Assembly: GCA_039815825.1 (NCBI GenBank)
Contig: JBCBYO010000001.1
Coordinates: 1-64,000, forward strand
DNA from: JBCBDX01 sp039815825
GTDB taxonomy: Bacteria; Pseudomonadota; Alphaproteobacteria; Rhizobiales; Rhizobiaceae
Direction: 5' to 3'
DNA length: 64,000 nucleotides
Under the pieces are notes generated by a model. It worked only from the letters and a program-made list of their open reading frames with translations. It was not told the DNA's origin and did no database searches. The translations under genes and the position numbers were made by a program. Positions 61,264 through 64,000 of this stretch are shown one piece after another (positions within the stretch are counted from its first letter, which is position 1; each line of letters starts with the position of its first letter).

Positions 61264-62076
61264 ATGAATATGGCGAAAAAAATGATGAAGCCCGTGATCC
61301 GGTCGCACCGCCTGCTAATTATCCTAGCCGCCAGCGCTGTGACACTTTCAGCATGTGCCACCGACCCGACCAAAACCGGTTCCATACGTCCTGGCTCAAA
61401 GCCTGTGGAACAGATGACGGCGTTGGAACTGCAACAGGCGATTGGTTCCTATCAGCGTCTTTACGATCGCAATCCAAACGACAAGACAGTCGCCATGGCG
61501 TTTGCGTCTGTTTTGCGCATGAACGGTCGTGATGATCAGGCTCTTGCGGTCATGCGCAAAGCTGCCATCACCCATCCGGAAGATCGCAGCGTTCTTGCAG
61601 CCTATGGCAAGGCTCTGGCTGGCGCTGGAGAGTTTACAGCGGCACTGGATGCGGTCCAGCGAGCGCAGGATCCTACAAGTCCCGACTGGCGATTGATATC
61701 GGCGGAAGGTGCGATCTACGATCAAACTGGACGCTCACAACAGGCGCGTGAGCGTTACCGCAAAGCCCTGCAACTTCGTCCCAATGAACCCTCTGTTTTG
61801 TCCAATCTGGCGATGAGCCTGATTTTAGAAGGCAATTTGCCAGAAGCAGAACGTCACTTGCGGACCGCCGTTCAGCAGCCGGGTGCCGATAGTCGCGTAC
61901 GACAAAATCTAGCGCTCGCTGTCGGCCTGCAGGGCCGATTTGGAGAAGCCAAAAGCATCGCGATGCAAGAACTGTCGCCACAGCAAGCTGCTGAAAACAT
62001 GCAATATCTTGAAAACATGCTCTCTCAAGAAAATGCTTGGGCGTTGATCAAGCAAGAAGACCGTTCAAGCAACTAA
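61264..62076 (+). CDS. tadD: Tad pilus TPR lipoprotein TadD
   Basis: A 270-aa outer-membrane-associated lipoprotein with signal ending LSAC (Cys about 29), then tandem tetratricopeptide repeats (for example PEDRSVLAAYGKALAGAGEFTAALDAVQRA and SQQARERYRKALQLRPNEPSVLSNLAMSLILEGNLPEAE). TadD helps place the Tad secretin. ATG 61264 is chosen because AAGGAA precedes it; the frame is open to 61183. Its association with Tad is supported by the adjacent tadC and tadB, which lie on the opposite strand and converge on it. Confidence 0.87.
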   Translation: MNMAKKMMKPVIRSHRLLIILAASAVTLSACATDPTKTGSIRPGSKPVEQMTALELQQAIGSYQRLYDRNPNDKTVAMAFASVLRMNGRDDQALAVMRKAAITHPEDRSVLAAYGKALAGAGEFTAALDAVQRAQDPTSPDWRLISAEGAIYDQTGRSQQARERYRKALQLRPNEPSVLSNLAMSLILEGNLPEAERHLRTAVQQPGADSRVRQNLALAVGLQGRFGEAKSIAMQELSPQQAAENMQYLENMLSQENAWALIKQEDRSSN

Positions 62077-62083
62077 ATCGTCG

Positions 62084-62103
62084 TGCACCGCAAAAGCGGT
62101 GCA
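62084..62103 (+). repeat. Short hairpin after tadD
   Basis: TGCACCGC/GCGGTGCA form an 8-bp stem with an AAAA loop, seven bases after the stop. It has no T run and precedes the true terminator, possibly protecting the message end. Confidence 0.55.
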
Positions 62104-62116
62104 TAGCGAAACGAAT

Positions 62117-62146
62117 AAAAGCCCTTGGTCGTTCCAAGGGCTTTTT
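62117..62146. terminator. Bidirectional rho-independent terminator between tadD and tadC
   Basis: GCCCTTGG/CCAAGGGC with flanking A and T runs form an 8-bp GC stem extended by A-T pairs, a 5-base loop, and T5 on the plus strand (A4 giving T4 on the minus). It serves both convergent transcripts. Confidence 0.92.
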
Positions 62147-62193
62147 CGATGCTTGGCAAACGGCGGTAGAAACGATTGTGCCTGGCGTGATGT

Positions 62194-63195
62194 TTAGAAG
62201 ATGCCACCGCGCTCCGCGATCTGAATACCAGCCGGCCCCAAGATGACGCCAAACAGAACCGGTAGGAAAAACAGAATCATTGGAACAGTTAGTTTAGGCG
62301 GCAAGGCAGCTGCCTTCTTCTCGGCTTCGTTCATGCGTTGATCACGGCTTTCGTTGGCCAAGACGCGCAGCGCGTGCCCAACGGGCGTACCATAACGTTC
62401 CGCCTGAATGAGCGCTTGAGACACTGCCTGCACACTCTCCAAACCTGTTCTAGTCGCCAGATTGTCGTATGCTTGGCGCCGTTCTGAAAGATATGAAAGT
62501 TCGGCACCGACCAAAACCAGCTCTTCGGCCAGTGGAATTGAGTTTATGCCGATCTCGGCCGAAACCTTGCGGAAAGCGGCTTCAATGGACATGCCTGATT
62601 CAACACAAATCAACAGCAAATCAAGCGCATCGGGCCATGCCTTTTTGATGCTGTTTTTTCGCTTGTTGGCCAAATTGCCAACATAAAGGTTCGGTGCATA
62701 AAAGCCGGCATAGGCAATCATCAAACATATGGCGAAGCGTGCCAAGGAGGACTGGTCTTTGAAGTTGTCCAATCCATACACGTAGAGAGCACCCAAGCCG
62801 AAGAACAGGAACGGCAGTGTGAAACGCGCGAACAAAAACACGTTTAGAGGCTGCTGACCCCGAAAACCGGCCGACCGTAAGTTTGCAACAGTCGCATCAT
62901 CGGCCAGCGCTTTTTTTAGATCCAGGCGATCAACAAGGCCGGTGATCCCATTCTTTTCGGCCTTGTCCATCCGCAATGCACCGCGAGCGCCCTGTTTCTC
63001 AGACGCCAAGCGCGCGCGTTCTTTGGCGCGGATTTCATCGCGTTCAATGGCAACGCTTTTCATGCGCGACTTTAATTCATTGCCGCCCAGCAAGGGCGCA
63101 AGCACGGTGAAGATCGTGGCAAAGACGCTAACAGCCGTCAGAACCGCAAAGAGGAATTGCGGCGTGGTCAACATTTCGACGATTGCTGAGACCAT
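62194..63195 (-). CDS. tadC: Tad pilus inner-membrane platform protein TadC
   Basis: A type II secretion F-domain protein of 333 aa. It has an N-terminal helix (about 12-35), a polar region, two helices (about 115-170), the F-domain with PDALDLLLICVESGMSIEAAF (about 193) and two terminal helices. With TadB it forms the platform that the TadA ATPase works on. Four bases separate it from tadB. Confidence 0.92.
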   Translation of the reverse strand: MVSAIVEMLTTPQFLFAVLTAVSVFATIFTVLAPLLGGNELKSRMKSVAIERDEIRAKERARLASEKQGARGALRMDKAEKNGITGLVDRLDLKKALADDATVANLRSAGFRGQQPLNVFLFARFTLPFLFFGLGALYVYGLDNFKDQSSLARFAICLMIAYAGFYAPNLYVGNLANKRKNSIKKAWPDALDLLLICVESGMSIEAAFRKVSAEIGINSIPLAEELVLVGAELSYLSERRQAYDNLATRTGLESVQAVSQALIQAERYGTPVGHALRVLANESRDQRMNEAEKKAAALPPKLTVPMILFFLPVLFGVILGPAGIQIAERGGIF

Positions 63196-63199
63196 CCGC

Positions 63200-64000
63200 T
63201 TACACCTCGAAATTGATCATCTGGCGCATGACAAAAATGCCAATACCCATCCACACGGCGGATACGCCAAGGATCATCAAACCTGCGTCAGTGGTGAAAA
63301 GCAGCATGATGTATTCAGGGCTCGACAGATAGACCAGCACTGTGACGATGATTGGAAGCGAACCGATGATGGCTGCCGATGCCTTGGCTTCCATTGACAT
63401 GGCAGCGACCTTAGCTTTCATCGTTTTACGGGCGCGCAACACCTTCGAAAGGTTACCCAGCGCTTCTGACAAGTTACCGCCTGCCTGCGCTTGAATTTGG
63501 ATCACGATTGCAAAAAAATTTGCCTCTGACAAAGGCATACTCTCGTACATGCGGGCAACTGATTCTGGCGTTGACAGTCCCAGCTGCTGACCTTCCACGA
63601 TCCGGCGGAATTCGGTACGAACTGGTTCTTTTGCCTCTGACGCGATCAACCGTAACCCATCATTGAGCGGAAGACCGGATTTGATCGCGCGTACAATGAT
63701 GTCGATAGAATTGGGGAACTCTTCCAAAAACTTCGCCATTCTGCGCGCACGCATCATACCGACCATCCAACGCGGCACGCCCAACGCAGCGGCGAAAAAG
63801 ATGCCGGGCAGAATGTAAAGGGGCGCTCCCAGGAAAAGGCCAAGCGCGGCGAAAAGCACGCCACAGCCAAGCGAGTAGATGTAGAAAGTCTGCATTTCCA
63901 GCTTGAGACCGGCCTGCTGGATCTGCATTTTCAGTCCGGGTTTCTGGACTTTCGATTTATGATTTTTGTTTTTTTCATCCAGATCAGAGAGCGACTCCGC
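63200..64000 (-). CDS. tadB: Tad pilus inner-membrane platform protein TadB (5' end outside window)
   Basis: The frame runs to the window edge, so the first 60-80 residues are missing. The visible 266 residues start with a Lys/Asp-rich segment (SLSDLDEKNKNHKSK), then two helices, and the F-domain with FPNSIDIIVRAIKSGLPLNDGLR (about 90 from the visible start) and AQAGGNLSEALGNLSKVLRARK. The Met at 63928 is internal. TadB is paired with TadC. Confidence 0.92.
   Translation of the reverse strand, partial: AESLSDLDEKNKNHKSKVQKPGLKMQIQQAGLKLEMQTFYIYSLGCGVLFAALGLFLGAPLYILPGIFFAAALGVPRWMVGMMRARRMAKFLEEFPNSIDIIVRAIKSGLPLNDGLRLIASEAKEPVRTEFRRIVEGQQLGLSTPESVARMYESMPLSEANFFAIVIQIQAQAGGNLSEALGNLSKVLRARKTMKAKVAAMSMEAKASAAIIGSLPIIVTVLVYLSSPEYIMLLFTTDAGLMILGVSAVWMGIGIFVMRQMINFEV

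Overview
The window reads as the chromosome of a Gram-negative alphaproteobacterium, most likely a marine or environmental member of the Hyphomicrobiales. The reasons are moderate GC content, an aglE-F-G-A-K operon of the Sinorhizobium type, the run HIT / nudC / pheA / kdsB / cycM / two binding proteins / yejB-E-F, a bacterial SRP RNA near dnaX-ebfC-recR, a Tad pilus cluster, and lipoprotein and outer-membrane genes. Genus-level placement is inference. I see no rRNA, tRNA, CRISPR array or intact insertion sequence.

Layout. 1-7.6 kb: 5'-truncated TPP enzyme, unrecognised gene, fadD-type acyl-CoA ligase, half-size DMT protein, pgi, lipoprotein, and a DUF2975/XRE pair. 7.6-18.9 kb: DEAD-box helicase, a xylonate-dehydratase-type enzyme, and a complete alpha-glucoside uptake operon (aglE-F-G-A-K) with a divergent LacI-type regulator and a perfect palindromic operator. 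18.9-29.3 kb: four large minus-strand genes for exported proteins, three built from DUF11 Ig-like domains and one a large outer-membrane beta-barrel. 29.7-33.9 kb: RND efflux adaptor and pump. 33.9-39.2 kb: accessory zone with a SnoaL-like pseudogene, Dps, an alpha/beta hydrolase divergent from a GlxA-type regulator, a PPOX-fold protein and a RidA protein. 39.2-46.0 kb: mltB-type transglycosylase, ureohydrolase, recR, an EamA exporter in opposite orientation, ebfC, dnaX, a candidate structured RNA, yjhX and the SRP RNA. 46.0-58.5 kb: HIT, nudC, pheA, kdsB, cycM, a Yej-type peptide ABC system and a 2-hydroxyacid dehydrogenase. 58.5-64 kb: NlpC/P60 protein, MarR regulator, M17 aminopeptidase, then tadD convergent with tadC and a truncated tadB.

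The most unusual system is at 18.9-29.3 kb. Two of the DUF11 proteins stop in the middle of their last DUF11 domain, just before the closing segment. Two of them start, right after the signal peptide, with an orphan copy of that same closing segment. One protein (862 aa) has only the unfinished C-terminal domain, one (343 aa) has both the orphan N-terminal segment and the unfinished domain, and one (879 aa) has only the orphan segment and is translationally coupled to the outer-membrane barrel. This is the pattern expected of tip, repeating shaft and base subunits joined head to tail by donor-strand complementation. I propose it as a candidate undescribed surface fibre; the assembly model is inference.

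Other points of interest are an AglR operator with a related half-palindrome upstream of the dehydratase gene, a ribosome-binding site inside a terminator hairpin (4.08 kb), a 114-nt nested inverted-repeat structure next to yjhX (45.3 kb), and the splitting of the usual ffs-dnaX-ebfC-recR cluster by opposite-strand genes.
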